A program made the position numbers and the translations under genes. Shown here piece after piece: positions 1 through 10,189 of a stretch of DNA of 64,000 nt. This DNA is from Pseudocercospora fijiensis CIRAD86 (Eukaryota > Ascomycota > Dothideomycetes > Mycosphaerellales > Mycosphaerellaceae): the NCBI RefSeq assembly GCF_000340215.1, contig NW_006921534.1, forward strand, positions 1,669,053 to 1,733,052. The letters are read 5' to 3'. Under the pieces are notes generated by a model. The model ran no database searches. It saw nothing but the letters and a program-made list of their open reading frames with translations, and had not been told where the DNA came from. Positions within the stretch are counted from its first letter, which is position 1; the number at the start of each line of letters is the position of its first letter.

Positions 1-165
1 TCATCAGCGGAGTTCCGCTTTTGCTCGCCCATCGCTTGAAAACGGGCGATGTGATTGAATCTGACGTCTCAAACATTCAACAGCCTCTTCAAACACATCA
101 TCAGCTTCCTCTTCATGCTCCTCCAACCAAGATCCTGGCATGCTGCTCCTACCATGGCACCCATA
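1..165. other. window edge, no gene seen
   Basis: This stretch lies downstream of the minus-strand cytidylyltransferase stop codon and is probably its 3' untranslated region. A short minus-strand open frame over 69-257 is a shadow with no recognisable content. A gene ending from the left could reach in here, but nothing supports one. Confidence 0.5.
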
Positions 166-1536
166 CTATGAGTGCGGCAACTTGTCAATAATCCTCTCCT
201 CACTAGGAGTCTCCACAAGTCTTTGCCTGCCTCTGCTACTTTCAGCCTCATCATCAATGGGACTTCGATCTGGACTATCAGTAGGACTCTGTGCTCTCGA
301 GTCGCTCAAGTTTCTCCTCTTGCTGCCTTCCATCCAGCCCTTCACACCACCAATAAGACCCATCGCATATCCTGCCGCGAAATCCAAATTCGAGCCACGA
401 CCTTTGCTCGGCGTGCTGCTGCGTGTAGCATCTCTCAGCAGGCGATCGCTCGGGAGAGGGGATGGCGCAGGACTGTCTCTACCACCTGCAGACAAGCCAT
501 TCCTAAGTGAGCCAGCTGCAGAAGGTGCAGGACTGCTAGGTCTGCTAGGCTGCCAGAATTGTCGCAACTCCTTGCTGAGCTCCTGTCCCGTCGTTGTCCA
601 ATTGTTGCGGACGGTATCCCTCAACTCCGAGACGTGGCGTTTGATGTCCAATTCGTTCTTCTTGAGCCAGGAAATGTTCAATTCTTGTCTGCGCGTGCCT
701 CTCTTCAATTGTCTTGCAACATACTGCTCGTAATCTCTCACAATCTTGGTGATGATGCCTGTCGTCGAGACGCCTTCTGTCCGTTGTGTGACCAAGAACA
801 TTCCCTTCTCCTTGATCGGTTTGTACACATCGTCGCCCTCGGCCGCGGCATATGGAAGATCATCGTGCGCAACAAAATCGATCTTATGCTTCTCCAGGAA
901 ATCCAGATCAATCACCCAAGGACAATCCTCAATGACCTCGTCAACCCAACGACAGTGTCTGACACTCTCTGCTCTTTCCGCAGCGCTCATCACAGTCAGG
1001 CCCTTCCTCTTGTGCGTTTCGGTATCACCTGTCACACCAACAATGAGGTAGGTATCGGGAAAGGCCGTCTTGGCTTGCTGCAGTACTCGCGCATGCCCCA
1101 GATGAAACATGTCAAACACACCATCGGCGTACACTCGCACAGGACGATCCTTGGGCGGTGGGTTTGTCTTGTAACCACCAGCAGGATCAACGAGACCAGC
1201 TTTGGGCGGGGCTGCCATTCGCATTGTGCCTGCCTCTCCATGCTCGCCCTGGCCATCTGCAGCGCCGTTCGCAGGCATAGATACTCTGTTTCCCGTGGAA
1301 ATGGTGATCTGGGGCTTTTCTTGTTCTGTCGCTGCATTGGCCTTCTTACTGCCATTGGTCGCAGAACTGCTGGCTCTTGTGCGCTTCGATGGAGGATCCA
1401 TACTGTTCGCATCTTTGCTTGTTATTGCCTCATCGTCGCCATTGACATCTCTGGAGGCAGACTGCACGGCCGGCGCGGTTTCCGACATGGGGGCGTTTTT
1501 CGCGGACGAGGTCGCTCTTTTGCGTTTAGGAGGCAT
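166..1536 (-). CDS. PCT1: choline-phosphate cytidylyltransferase (CTP:phosphocholine)
   Basis: The 456-residue protein catalyses CTP + phosphocholine to CDP-choline, the regulated step of the Kennedy route to phosphatidylcholine, at nuclear/ER membranes. The catalytic domain spans about residues 130-280. The nucleotide-binding HLGH signature is at 145-148 and the second family signature RTEGVST at 252-258. Residues 1-110 are low-complexity with basic stretches (PPKRKR, SKRTR) that fit a nuclear signal. Residues 280-340 are charged and helical, fitting the membrane-sensing helix, and the tail is Ser/Pro-rich, as in eukaryotic enzymes where it is phosphorylated. One uninterrupted frame runs from the first ATG (MPPKRKR) to the stop, and the length suits the fungal family. 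Recognition is from motifs and overall sequence. Confidence 0.93.
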   Translation of the reverse strand: MPPKRKRATSSAKNAPMSETAPAVQSASRDVNGDDEAITSKDANSMDPPSKRTRASSSATNGSKKANAATEQEKPQITISTGNRVSMPANGAADGQGEHGEAGTMRMAAPPKAGLVDPAGGYKTNPPPKDRPVRVYADGVFDMFHLGHARVLQQAKTAFPDTYLIVGVTGDTETHKRKGLTVMSAAERAESVRHCRWVDEVIEDCPWVIDLDFLEKHKIDFVAHDDLPYAAAEGDDVYKPIKEKGMFLVTQRTEGVSTTGIITKIVRDYEQYVARQLKRGTRRQELNISWLKKNELDIKRHVSELRDTVRNNWTTTGQELSKELRQFWQPSRPSSPAPSAAGSLRNGLSAGGRDSPAPSPLPSDRLLRDATRSSTPSKGRGSNLDFAAGYAMGLIGGVKGWMEGSKRRNLSDSRAQSPTDSPDRSPIDDEAESSRGRQRLVETPSEERIIDKLPHS

Positions 1537-2431
1537 TGTGATGAATGGATGCGTGATGATCCAGAGGCAGGCGCGTGTCGGTGTAATGTGAGCTGGCAGG
1601 CGCGTCTTGCTTTCTCAAAATCTATCAAGACGTTGATCAAGAGGAATCTTGAAATTATAGGAGGACAGGCCAGGTCAGAGCTTCCGTTCCCATGCACGTT
1701 CCACAATCACGCTGTCACGCAACGGGCCTCGGGAGTGGAGGATGGAGCCTCCGATGCTTCTTTGTGCTTCCGAAATAAAAGAACAACGAAGCTGATATTA
1801 TGTACGAGTCAAGTCTACATCCCCTTAACGAAGTCCGTGGTTAAGCTATCAAAATCAAGAAAATCATCGTGCATGCAGGCTTTTCCAGCTGAACAGCATG
1901 TGAACTTACAGTTATGCGTACCTACGTCACAAGCAATATACGCTTCGCCTTTGCCACACTCTGCCACAGTTCCATTTATCACGACAGCACCAAGCTCTCG
2001 CCTCTTGCCATTGATCAAGCGATTGGTCGGCGTCGCGAGCTTGCACATGTGGCGCAAAGTGACATTGAGATCAGGAATGGTGGGAAAATGTTCGGTCCGA
2101 GCAAGCTGCTCGCCCAAGACGCTGTGCTACGCATCATACAAGACACATTTGTGCGCCGCGCGGAACGGATCATGCAAGTAAGATTTCCATCGTCTGTCTA
2201 ATGCCACCCTGCCGCGTCCTGTTCGTTGTAGAGAGATCATCCGCTCCCGGGCAGCCATGCTCCGATGTAAAGGCTCGGGTAAACAGCAAGCCGGAGACGT
2301 ATGTCGTTTGGAAAGAGGTTAAAGGTAGAAGTCTGTGCATCGTCAAAAGGTGTCGTCGTCCGTAAGTAGCTGCTCTTGGTCTCGTCGCAAAGTGGGTATC
2401 AATTCCAGAAGATTGACTGCAAAAGAGCTCC
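1537..2431. other. intergenic: PCT1 upstream region and PP2C 3' side
   Basis: About 0.9 kb separates the PCT1 start from the stop codon of the next minus-strand gene. It must hold the PCT1 promoter and the 3' untranslated region of the phosphatase. Open frames on both strands here have no recognisable content and I see no repeat or RNA gene. Confidence 0.5.
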
Positions 2432-4325
2432 TCACTTCGTCTCCTCTTTGCTCTTCTCACCGGCCTCAGTGTCAGTGGGTGTGGTGGTCTTCGGGGCCGC
2501 AGTCGACGTGAGCCGCTGTTTGCTCTCCTCAGCTTTATTCGACAGATCAGTTCCCGTCGCGGTGGCTGTTGGCGCAGGCGTTTCCTCTCGCGAATTTCTG
2601 TCTTCTGCTCCATTCGGCTTCGGATCGCTTCGCAGCTGCTCTTCGTCCTGCTCCTCGGAAGAGACATCCTCGACGTCTTGAACACGGTCATCCATGTCAA
2701 TGTCACCGTCTTCGTCAGAATGGCCTGTCAGAATCTCAGTACCGTCACCGAGAAGAATGATACGGCCACCCCGACCTAGCATGCGTGTCCGCTGATCCAT
2801 ATCCATATCATAGTCATCCGGTGAATCGTCGAAGCGGTGATGCATTCCCGGACCGCGGAACTCAGCTGTGACATTATTAGCTTTGCTCTTCGCTTCATAT
2901 CCTGCAAGCTTATGCCGAGAGGATGCAACGCATACACGGTGTGCAGCCATCACAAGCTCTAGCGAAGTCAAGTGTGAGAAAGGAGAGGGTCAAGACTTGC
3001 CGTACTCAGGTGGCGCGCAAGGACCATCTCCGTTCGCAACTCGCTCGCCAATCATCTTGTACCACTCCTCCTTGGTCTTGTCTCGAAGAAGTCCAACAAT
3101 GATCATGGTCATGTTGTCACAACCAACTCCGCCAGTCTCGCTGTTAGATGCTAGGCAGTTGTCCATCATGTTCTCACAAATAGCGTGCAGCTCTTGCTTT
3201 GCGGCAATTCCTCTTCGGACAAATTCGACGACGGCTTGTGATGATTGGCAGTCCCAGATACCTGTTCATTATCAGCCTCGACGCTCTCGTGACATCTGTA
3301 GGATGGTCTTGCTCACCATCGCAAGCAATGACGAGAAATTCGTCGTCATCGCCAATCTCATGCACGGTCACATCCGGGTATGCAGTAACAATTTGCTGCT
3401 CCGGAGGCAGGTCCGCACTCTTCTTGAACTCAAAGTCTCCAATGGCTCTGCTGAGCGCGAGGTTGCCGTTCACACGGCCGAAATCGACGAAGCCGCCTGC
3501 TGCGCATATACGTGCCTTCTCGCCCTCATTCTGAGGCTTGTGGTCAAAGGACAAAGGTTTCGCACGTCCTTTGATGCCGAGAACGGATCTCGAGTCTCCA
3601 GCATTGCCCTGTGCTGATCAGCGCTCTGCACTTGACAAGTCGATGCGCAAGTCAAGTCATACCACATAAATCTTGTCCTTGGTAGCAATAGCCACTGAAG
3701 CTGTACATCCCGATACCTCCTCTTCATATCTGGGATCTGGAGAGCGTATTTGTCAGCGATCAGGTTACTAGCCAGAAAGCTGCAATGTATGCGCAACAAC
3801 CTACCACTGAGGATGGCACGATCGATAGCCAAAAAGCCGTCTTTGAGCGCTTGTTCGAAGTCCTTGTTCTTGAATGACTCTTGCTTCGCGACGATGTTGT
3901 GCAGATGCTCGCCGGTATATAATGCCACCTTGTCGCCTCCATGGCCATCGTAGACACCGAAGAAGGACACTCGGACGTCTGCTGCGGCAGGTTTGAGCTC
4001 CTCGTCGCCTTCGAGCGCTTGTAGATCGAGTACTGCCGCATGCGCGTCCTCCATGCTTATTCTCCATCCTTGCATGGCGCTGACGCCAAATACGACTCGG
4101 TCATCTTGACCTTCGTCTGATTTCTGCGCAAATGGTGTGGTCAGTCGCGTTTAGAGACTCGAGAGCCTTTCCAATGGAGCATCACAGTCACATAGCACTG
4201 GGCAGATGGGAGTCATCGCGTCACGTTCAAAATTGGAGGAGTAATTGCCGGCTGCCGTTGCCAACGACGAGGAGGAGTGCATAGCATACCTTGTCCACTA
4301 CGGGCTCTGACAACGTCTGACCCAT
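2432..4325 (-). CDS. PP2C-type Ser/Thr protein phosphatase, Ptc2/Ptc3-like
   Basis: This metal-dependent phosphatase resembles fungal Ptc2/Ptc3, which dephosphorylate stress MAP kinases and checkpoint kinases. I read six exons: 4290-4325, 3805-4123, 3663-3736, 3317-3608, 3001-3261 and 2432-2865, adding to 1416 nt (471 residues plus stop). The start MGQTLSEP fits the family; Gly2 is a possible myristoylation site. PP2C signatures are visible in order: GWRISMEDAH, FFGVYDGHGG with the metal-binding Asp-Gly, AGDSR, the LVIACDGIWD motif that spans an intron, and GCDNMT near the end of the catalytic domain. The C-terminal 140 residues are acidic and low-complexity. The last intron (2866-3000) uses a GC donor (G|GCAAGT). 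Assigning Ptc2 rather than Ptc3 is not possible from the sequence alone. Confidence 0.9.
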
Positions 4326-4882
4326 GCTTCCTTCTGCTCTCCGGCGCTGCGAGCAGTCTGAATGTGTGCAATAGCGAAATTTCGATCAGGGCGGTAGGAG
4401 GAAGTGGGGTTGTTTGGACGAGGTTGGCAGTCGCGTGACGGTGTATTATCGAGTTTGAGTCGGCGCACCGTCAGGATTGCACATATAGGTAGGGGAACAA
4501 GCGATGTTCGTGCGGGCTAGATTGTGGTGAGAGCAGAGCCGTCGCCAGTGTCTCGAGAATTAGCGCGAGGTGTGATGTTGTTCGAGTGGAGCCCCCGGTA
4601 GCGTGGAAGGAACTGTGACGTTCAAAACTTCAAGCTAGCCAAGTCGAATTTGCCTTCAAACTTTCCGTGGCAAAGCTCACGCAAAATCCTCACCTCGCTG
4701 CCTGCGTGAGTATCGTCAAGGCAAAGCTATTCTCAATGCGATCACGCCTCTGTTATCATAATGCGGTCGCGCCCAGAACCGGCATCTATCCGACAGACAA
4801 AGGACATGCTCGGCATGCGTGCCTGGCCAACCGCCGGGTAAAGAAGAGCCGCCGGCAAGCTCCAGCATGCATACATATATTA
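4326..4882. other. intergenic, phosphatase promoter side
   Basis: About 560 bp lie between the phosphatase start and the remnant of an oxidase gene. It should contain the phosphatase promoter and 5' leader. I see no conserved element, RNA gene or repeat. Confidence 0.45.
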
Positions 4883-5912
4883 TTATAGCAATCTTTCAGC
4901 GCAATTACATATCATTGATGTATTTCGTCTAGGGCTATACAAGTCAGCCAACAGACCCTTCATGACGTGTCTGACAGCATCAACGACGTCTTCCAGTGCA
5001 TCCATACTAACAATACCGCCATCAACCTGTATGCCGGCGTGGTTTGATAAGACAATGCCATCGTATCTGACCTCGATGCACATCTTTGCGTCTCGTACGT
5101 TTTGAATCCACTTGATCGCAAACGGCTTCCCGCCAGACAGCTCCTTCCAGGTCTTGATCAGCCAAGGCATCTTCTCCCAACTCCATGCACGTCCATGCCA
5201 GACATGATCGATTCATTTCGCGCCTGCCTGCCCGCCTCCTTCAATCTCTTCTGCAGAACTGGTCTGTAAGCCCAAGGTCTGCTCCAAGCCTATGGTAGAA
5301 CACGTAGTTGCTAGTATTCACATCATCATGTATCCACTAAGCCGCCACGTGTCGACTGTGAGAATGCAAGCAGTAAAACCCGGATTCCCCGTTGAAAAGG
5401 TAAGCTCATCATCGTGTGGCATATGAAGCTGGAAGAATCGTGGTCCTTCTCCATTCCCCTCAGCCACATCCTCACTCGAACTGCTCCCCGCGATACTCAA
5501 ACAGTGGGGCAGGTTCAACTCCTTTGCAACCTTTGCTACAGGGAGCTCGCCCCAAGGATGATAGATCTTATTGACACTAACAGCAGAGAAGCCGATCGGA
5601 GCTGCAACCTTGTGTCCCTAACTCTCACGTGCGGTGTCCCGCTTGTTGGTATCCACAAGCATCCGTGTAATGATCTTATGTCGATAGAACGCGTGTCGAT
5701 TCGCGAGATGGGTGAGAGGCTCGTCGGAATTCGAAGAAGCATAATACCATCCTCCCTCGTTCAACTTCTGCAGCGCTTTTTTCTTCCAGCTTATTCGCAT
5801 CGGTATCGAAGGGCCGGACTTCGCCATCATTGAACTTCCGGAAAGTCTCTCGCTAAGACGCCGCGAACTCTCGAGTCGTTCGGTATTTCTCGTTCTCGTT
5901 CGTGGTAACCAT
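4883..5912 (-). pseudogene. decayed FMN-dependent alpha-hydroxy-acid oxidase (lactate 2-monooxygenase-like)
   Basis: Pieces of one FMN-dependent alpha-hydroxy-acid dehydrogenase lie in order on the minus strand but in different frames and with stops. From the N-terminus: a possible start at 5912 followed by a stop after 19 codons; a block around 5620-5830 with LNEGGWYYASSN and THLANRHAFYRH; a block around 5400-5640 with NLPHCLSIAGS and EGPRFFQLHMPHDDE; and a C-terminal block at 4883-5200 with PFAIKWIQ and IVLSNHAGIQVDGG. In intact family members the last motif is SNHGGRQ-like and binds FMN and substrate; here Gly is Ala and Arg is Ile. The middle region between about 5220 and 5400 is shortened. 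Base composition is ordinary, so RIP is not the cause. Loss of function is inferred from several independent lesions. Confidence 0.8.
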
Positions 5913-6444
5913 TGCTAAGCTCTCGATGCTATTTTCCTACTGAAAACGATAAGAACGACTTCACACCTACCGCTTACTTACGACGCAAAGAAGGCGACGC
6001 GTGAAGGAGGGAGGTCGTCGCGAATGGAGTGACGATCATTCAAGATTCGAATGGCTGGAAACTCAACCACTCCACTTGACTGAACGCAGCAAGTGGAGCT
6101 GCGGCTCGATGCGATCATCATCGTCATCCACGTCTGAACCTCACGCCTTTCCACCCACGACATCAAGAGCGACTCTGGAATGATACACGGTAGCGAGATT
6201 GTTTATTGCACTTACCAAAAGTGTTTTGCTTCATCGCTTCATCTCGACAACATCATGCTCAGACCCCGCAAATCCACAACCCATTCAAAACTCCCGAATA
6301 CTCGCTCCCTCTACTCCTCAACCCAATAAATCCCGCTAACCTCATCCCAAAAACATGCAAAATGGTATCATATCCTTCACACAGCAAACAAACCAAAAGT
6401 AAAAACAATCGCTCAAAATCTCAACTCTCCTCCGCAAAGCGTTC
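5913..6444. other. intergenic
   Basis: About 530 bp with no supported gene. The part after 6230 is strongly C-rich and G-poor on the + strand and leads into the skew switch described near 6550. Short open frames on both strands look like chance. Confidence 0.4.
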
Positions 6445-6666
6445 CTACTCCTCCAATTCATATTCCAAAGTATGATCCTCACTACACTCCGAGCAATAAA
6501 ATCTACTCAAACCCTCACAAGTCACAGCCTTCCTACTACACATATCCTCACCCCACACGTCAACCGAGTAGCCGCTAAGCGAGCGATTGGCGCAGAATTC
6601 GATGGTGTCGTTGATGATGTACCAGCCGCAGCCGCAGTAGTAGTAGAGGAAGGTGTAGGAGCACAT
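6445..6666 (-). CDS. small cysteine-rich protein, hypothetical
   Basis: A 73-residue frame opens with an aromatic and Cys-rich head (MCSYTFLYYYCGCGWY) and carries further Cys residues ending in a CSEC pair. Short fungal proteins that begin with Met-Cys, aromatic residues and then a CGC or CGH motif are common uncharacterised products, and this one looks similar. It has no N-terminal signal peptide, so it is probably intracellular, and the paired cysteines could bind metal. A 3' intron could extend it. The C-rich to G-rich switch in base composition falls within it. Coding status rests only on the ordered Cys pattern and an ATG start. Confidence 0.42.
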   Translation of the reverse strand: MCSYTFLYYYCGCGWYIINDTIEFCANRSLSGYSVDVWGEDMCSRKAVTCEGLSRFYCSECSEDHTLEYELEE

Positions 6667-7645
6667 ATTGATATAAGCGATCCAGTCGCGGGAAAAGAAA
6701 ATTCGGGTTTGGTATTTGAATGTGAAATGTAAAATGTGCGGATATACCTAATACCAGCTAGTTAGCGAAAAAAAAAAGAACAGAAGAAAAGGTAAGAGTA
6801 TTCGATCTACTATACCGGAATAATGTGAGGGTTTAAGATAAGCTCGATATATTAGTTACATACGAGAATAGCCTCTCTTGGAGATTTAGACAAAGAGATA
6901 AACAAGACACCTCCCTTATATGACTTTCTGCCTACCCTTTGTCAGACGCTGCGCCGACGCCGCCGCCGCCCTCCTCCGCCTTTGATAATGCTAGAATATT
7001 CGTCAGGCGGAGGACCAGCCAGGGCTTCCCTTCCCTATTACAGCGGTATCCGCTGTATAATGAAGCTTCAGGTTCGTCGGCAGTTCCAGTCTTCCAGATT
7101 AACGGATCCCGGTCGGGTTGTCTTGCTAGAATGTATGTACCATGGTCATCCTCACCCTGAAAATTGTTATCACATAGGGACATTCGACATATTCGGCTCA
7201 AGTAAACAGCTTCCTTCATCATAGAACGCTGATGAGAGGAGTGGTTGGAGTTCAGCAAGTCTCGTTGTCGAGAATACATGCTTTCCTAGTCTCCGGGAAA
7301 GATGGAAGCCTGTACTGTACGGCCAGCGGCGAGCGAGACCCTGCATTTCTTTATCGCAGAGCCGCATTGAAGGCCATTGGCCTGTCCATCGATACCATGA
7401 GTGACGTCTAGATGAAGAGGACACAAACACGAGCAACCAGTGCTACGTTACAGAACTAGCTCTGCTCGGGTTAAGATACATCGAGGTCCAGTGATTCCTC
7501 CTTCTTTCCATTTCCAACCCTGTCCTTTTCCAGCCGCATACAATCAAATGGGTATCTCTTGAAGGAAAATAAGGAAAAGAAAAACACATGCACCTCTCGT
7601 GACTTCCTTCCAGCGTACAGTCATGTCCAACCCTTGGATAATCCA
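6667..7645. other. intergenic
   Basis: Nearly 1 kb without a supported gene. It includes an A-rich patch around 6765-6800 and an AT-rich stretch to 6930. It would hold the promoter of the small Cys-rich ORF and the 3' side of the MHYT gene. The overlapping small frames at 6930-7640 have no recognisable content. Confidence 0.4.
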
Positions 7646-10189
7646 CTACATCCCGGCTTTAGAAGCCGGTAGGAAACGTTCCTTCGTAATCGTAACAAGC
7701 TCATCCACGAAAGTGGTCTCAGGCTTCGCAGTGCCAACAGCAACTTTGAGACCATAAGGCACGGCCAGGTCATCTTGATCGTCGTTGGAGAATTCGGTTT
7801 TGCTGTCAGTCTTGATGACAGTCTCACTATTCACGAGAATGCCTCCCCAGTCATTTCGTTGTTGCTTCTCACTGCCTCGAGATGAGTCTGATGGATGCAT
7901 TGGCTCGTCGACAAGTTCATGCGTAGACGAGTGCTCGTCAATACGGTCCATGCTTTCGCGTGAACTAGAAGTTTGACCTCCAATCGAATGCTTTTTGAGG
8001 TGTGCCATGGGGCTCGATGCAAGTGCGACAGAAAGCTTGCCGTGTCGACGATGCTTCTTAGGCTTTGGGATCTTCCGAGACAAGAGTGGACCAAACGACG
8101 CGTGGATGTCCTTTGTCAACATGGTGTGGTCGGGCGAGCCTGCGTAGCATCGATGGCGAGCCTCGAAGAATGTTCGTGGTATCCTGGTGACGGCGTCCGA
8201 GGCTTCGATGGAGGCATGCATGTCGCCGATGACTGTGAAAGCGTACAGCGTCGTTATCGTCGATCGGGTTTGCAGTCTGTGCGAGTAGTGTGCTGAAAGT
8301 GGCCGAGCCCAAAATCTTGCTTGGTTTCTCCATTCAGCAGGAAATTGCTGGGTCAATGTCACCATGGCTTGCTTCACCATCACTGCAAACTGCTGTTCAT
8401 GTGGTGCTCGAGGGATCGCACTGGTGCGGTTGTCGCAAAAATCCACGCACTGCTTCACCAAAAAGCCATCCAGTTTCTCGAGAAACAGAGCCTGCCATTG
8501 GAATGGCTTACCAGTAAGGAGAGGCTGGTCCGGTAGTTGGTCTTGGCAGTCTTTCCTTACTGCGATGTCAAAACCTTTGCCATTTGGCTTCGGAATCATC
8601 GCGAAAAAACTGAGGTAGGTTCCGGGTTTATCCATGCTTATCAGGTGCTCGTTGTAGCGCTTCAGTCCGCCCATATGCGCATCAAGAATGTTTTGCGGGA
8701 TCTGCATAGCTTGAGCTATAGTCCTACCCACATGCTGCACGTTGGCGAATTTGAACCCAGCGTTCAGCATGTTATTGGTTTCATCCTCTGACAGCTCCTT
8801 GGTGATGAACATGAGCTGGCCTTTTCCGAACAGGTTCAATCGAAGGGCAGACTCAACTTCAGCCAAACTTCTCTCTTCGGATGACTTATTCCGTTTGTGA
8901 TCCTTCGCTTCGACCTTGAGTGTCCCTGTCTCGATGATGTTGTCGTATAGGACACCAAGTTGTTCAACTGGAAGGTGCATCGACGCAGCCAACGAAGACG
9001 CCGCTACGCAAAAGCGTTCTTTGAAGACCAGTGCATAGTTGCTGTAAGTTTCTGCGTCGTATATCACGCTCGATGACGAGCTGGCCGGACGCGATTCCTC
9101 ACAAGTACTCTCTCTTTCTGCAGCGAGATGGCTCTTCATCTTTGGAATCAATTCGCTTACGCCAGACCAGTGAAATGTCACTCGATAGATCCATTGGAAA
9201 ACCGGATGGGTGGTGTCAAAGTCCTCGTCAAATGTCCTATGGACGTACTTGTCTGTGATCTCTCGTGATGGTAGCACACCATCAGTGGTGACAAGAACTC
9301 GACCTGTGGGATCAAACATAGCGCATGCAAGCATGACTTTCTGGGATCTGTTTCTCAAGATCCGGTATCTGGTCCGGGTAATGAGCAGAACGCCCAGGAC
9401 CATCAATGCTGCGGTAGCACAGAGGACGCCGGCGACAATCACCTGAGTGTCGCGAGAATCGATGTCTTTGCCAGAATTGACGGATTGAAATTCGTATTGG
9501 CAGCTCGTGGAGGCTGTGAAGTGCATTGCAGATATGCCTCCTGCAAGTGCTGCCGCGCACATCACACGTTTCCACCACGCACTGATCCATTTTTCGCGCA
9601 AGTTGTAGAATAGAACCAATACTGTGAGGCAGTCTCCGATGGCGATGACGATCGATGCTGCCAGATATCGAGAGCTATAGTTGAGCCTGTAATTGGCAAC
9701 ACCGAAGTTTCCTAAGTAGTGCATGCCTACCACCGACAAGCCAGCAAAGACTCCTGTTAGTGACAATGCAGCCCAGTGAAGGATTGGTTTTTTCGCTGGA
9801 AGCTCGGCGGCGGAGAAGGCGATGGTCAGTCCGAGGATCGGCAGAAACACAGACAGGACTGTGTATCCGGGATTGTAGACAAGCTGATATTTGGGCATGC
9901 CATTTCCGAGAACGATTGCACGGTTACCAATGAAGTGCATACACCAGATTCCGACAAGTCCCATGGAAGTGGCGCATGCCACTGTCTCGGCCCTGCAAGA
10001 GCCATCAGCCATTTTCATCATCGAGGTCTGCTCATTTCCATACCAACTTCTGACGTTTCCGAACGCTGTACCACGGCGGTGGAGAATCTCGACGGTCAGG
10101 AGACATCCTGTCAGGCTGGCGAAGTAGGAGGCTGCTACAATGCCAGGATCAAAGGTGCTGGGAACGACGGTCCCTCGCTCGTAGGCCAT
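7646..10189 (-). CDS. MHYT-domain integral membrane signalling protein
   Basis: One uninterrupted 847-residue frame starts at MAYERGTVV. The N-terminal 290 residues form about seven hydrophobic segments and contain the repeated signature of the MHYT sensor domain: MHFIGN at 84-89, MHYLGN at 156-161 and MHFTAS at 222-227, each near the end of a membrane helix. In bacteria MHYT domains are proposed to bind copper and sense gases such as oxygen, CO or NO, usually joined to output domains. Here the roughly 550-residue cytoplasmic part has no HAMP, GGDEF or kinase motif that I can see; it ends in a disordered, Ser-rich tail. Fungi have proteins of this architecture with unknown role. Upstream is a long 1.6-kb intergenic region. 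Confidence 0.85.
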   Translation of the reverse strand: MAYERGTVVPSTFDPGIVAASYFASLTGCLLTVEILHRRGTAFGNVRSWYGNEQTSMMKMADGSCRAETVACATSMGLVGIWCMHFIGNRAIVLGNGMPKYQLVYNPGYTVLSVFLPILGLTIAFSAAELPAKKPILHWAALSLTGVFAGLSVVGMHYLGNFGVANYRLNYSSRYLAASIVIAIGDCLTVLVLFYNLREKWISAWWKRVMCAAALAGGISAMHFTASTSCQYEFQSVNSGKDIDSRDTQVIVAGVLCATAALMVLGVLLITRTRYRILRNRSQKVMLACAMFDPTGRVLVTTDGVLPSREITDKYVHRTFDEDFDTTHPVFQWIYRVTFHWSGVSELIPKMKSHLAAERESTCEESRPASSSSSVIYDAETYSNYALVFKERFCVAASSLAASMHLPVEQLGVLYDNIIETGTLKVEAKDHKRNKSSEERSLAEVESALRLNLFGKGQLMFITKELSEDETNNMLNAGFKFANVQHVGRTIAQAMQIPQNILDAHMGGLKRYNEHLISMDKPGTYLSFFAMIPKPNGKGFDIAVRKDCQDQLPDQPLLTGKPFQWQALFLEKLDGFLVKQCVDFCDNRTSAIPRAPHEQQFAVMVKQAMVTLTQQFPAEWRNQARFWARPLSAHYSHRLQTRSTITTLYAFTVIGDMHASIEASDAVTRIPRTFFEARHRCYAGSPDHTMLTKDIHASFGPLLSRKIPKPKKHRRHGKLSVALASSPMAHLKKHSIGGQTSSSRESMDRIDEHSSTHELVDEPMHPSDSSRGSEKQQRNDWGGILVNSETVIKTDSKTEFSNDDQDDLAVPYGLKVAVGTAKPETTFVDELVTITKERFLPASKAGM

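Noticed and set aside
559..2181. 540-codon plus-strand open frame
   Set aside because: It is mainly antisense to PCT1, begins at a non-conserved point, and its translation has no family features; the minus-strand enzyme explains the frame.
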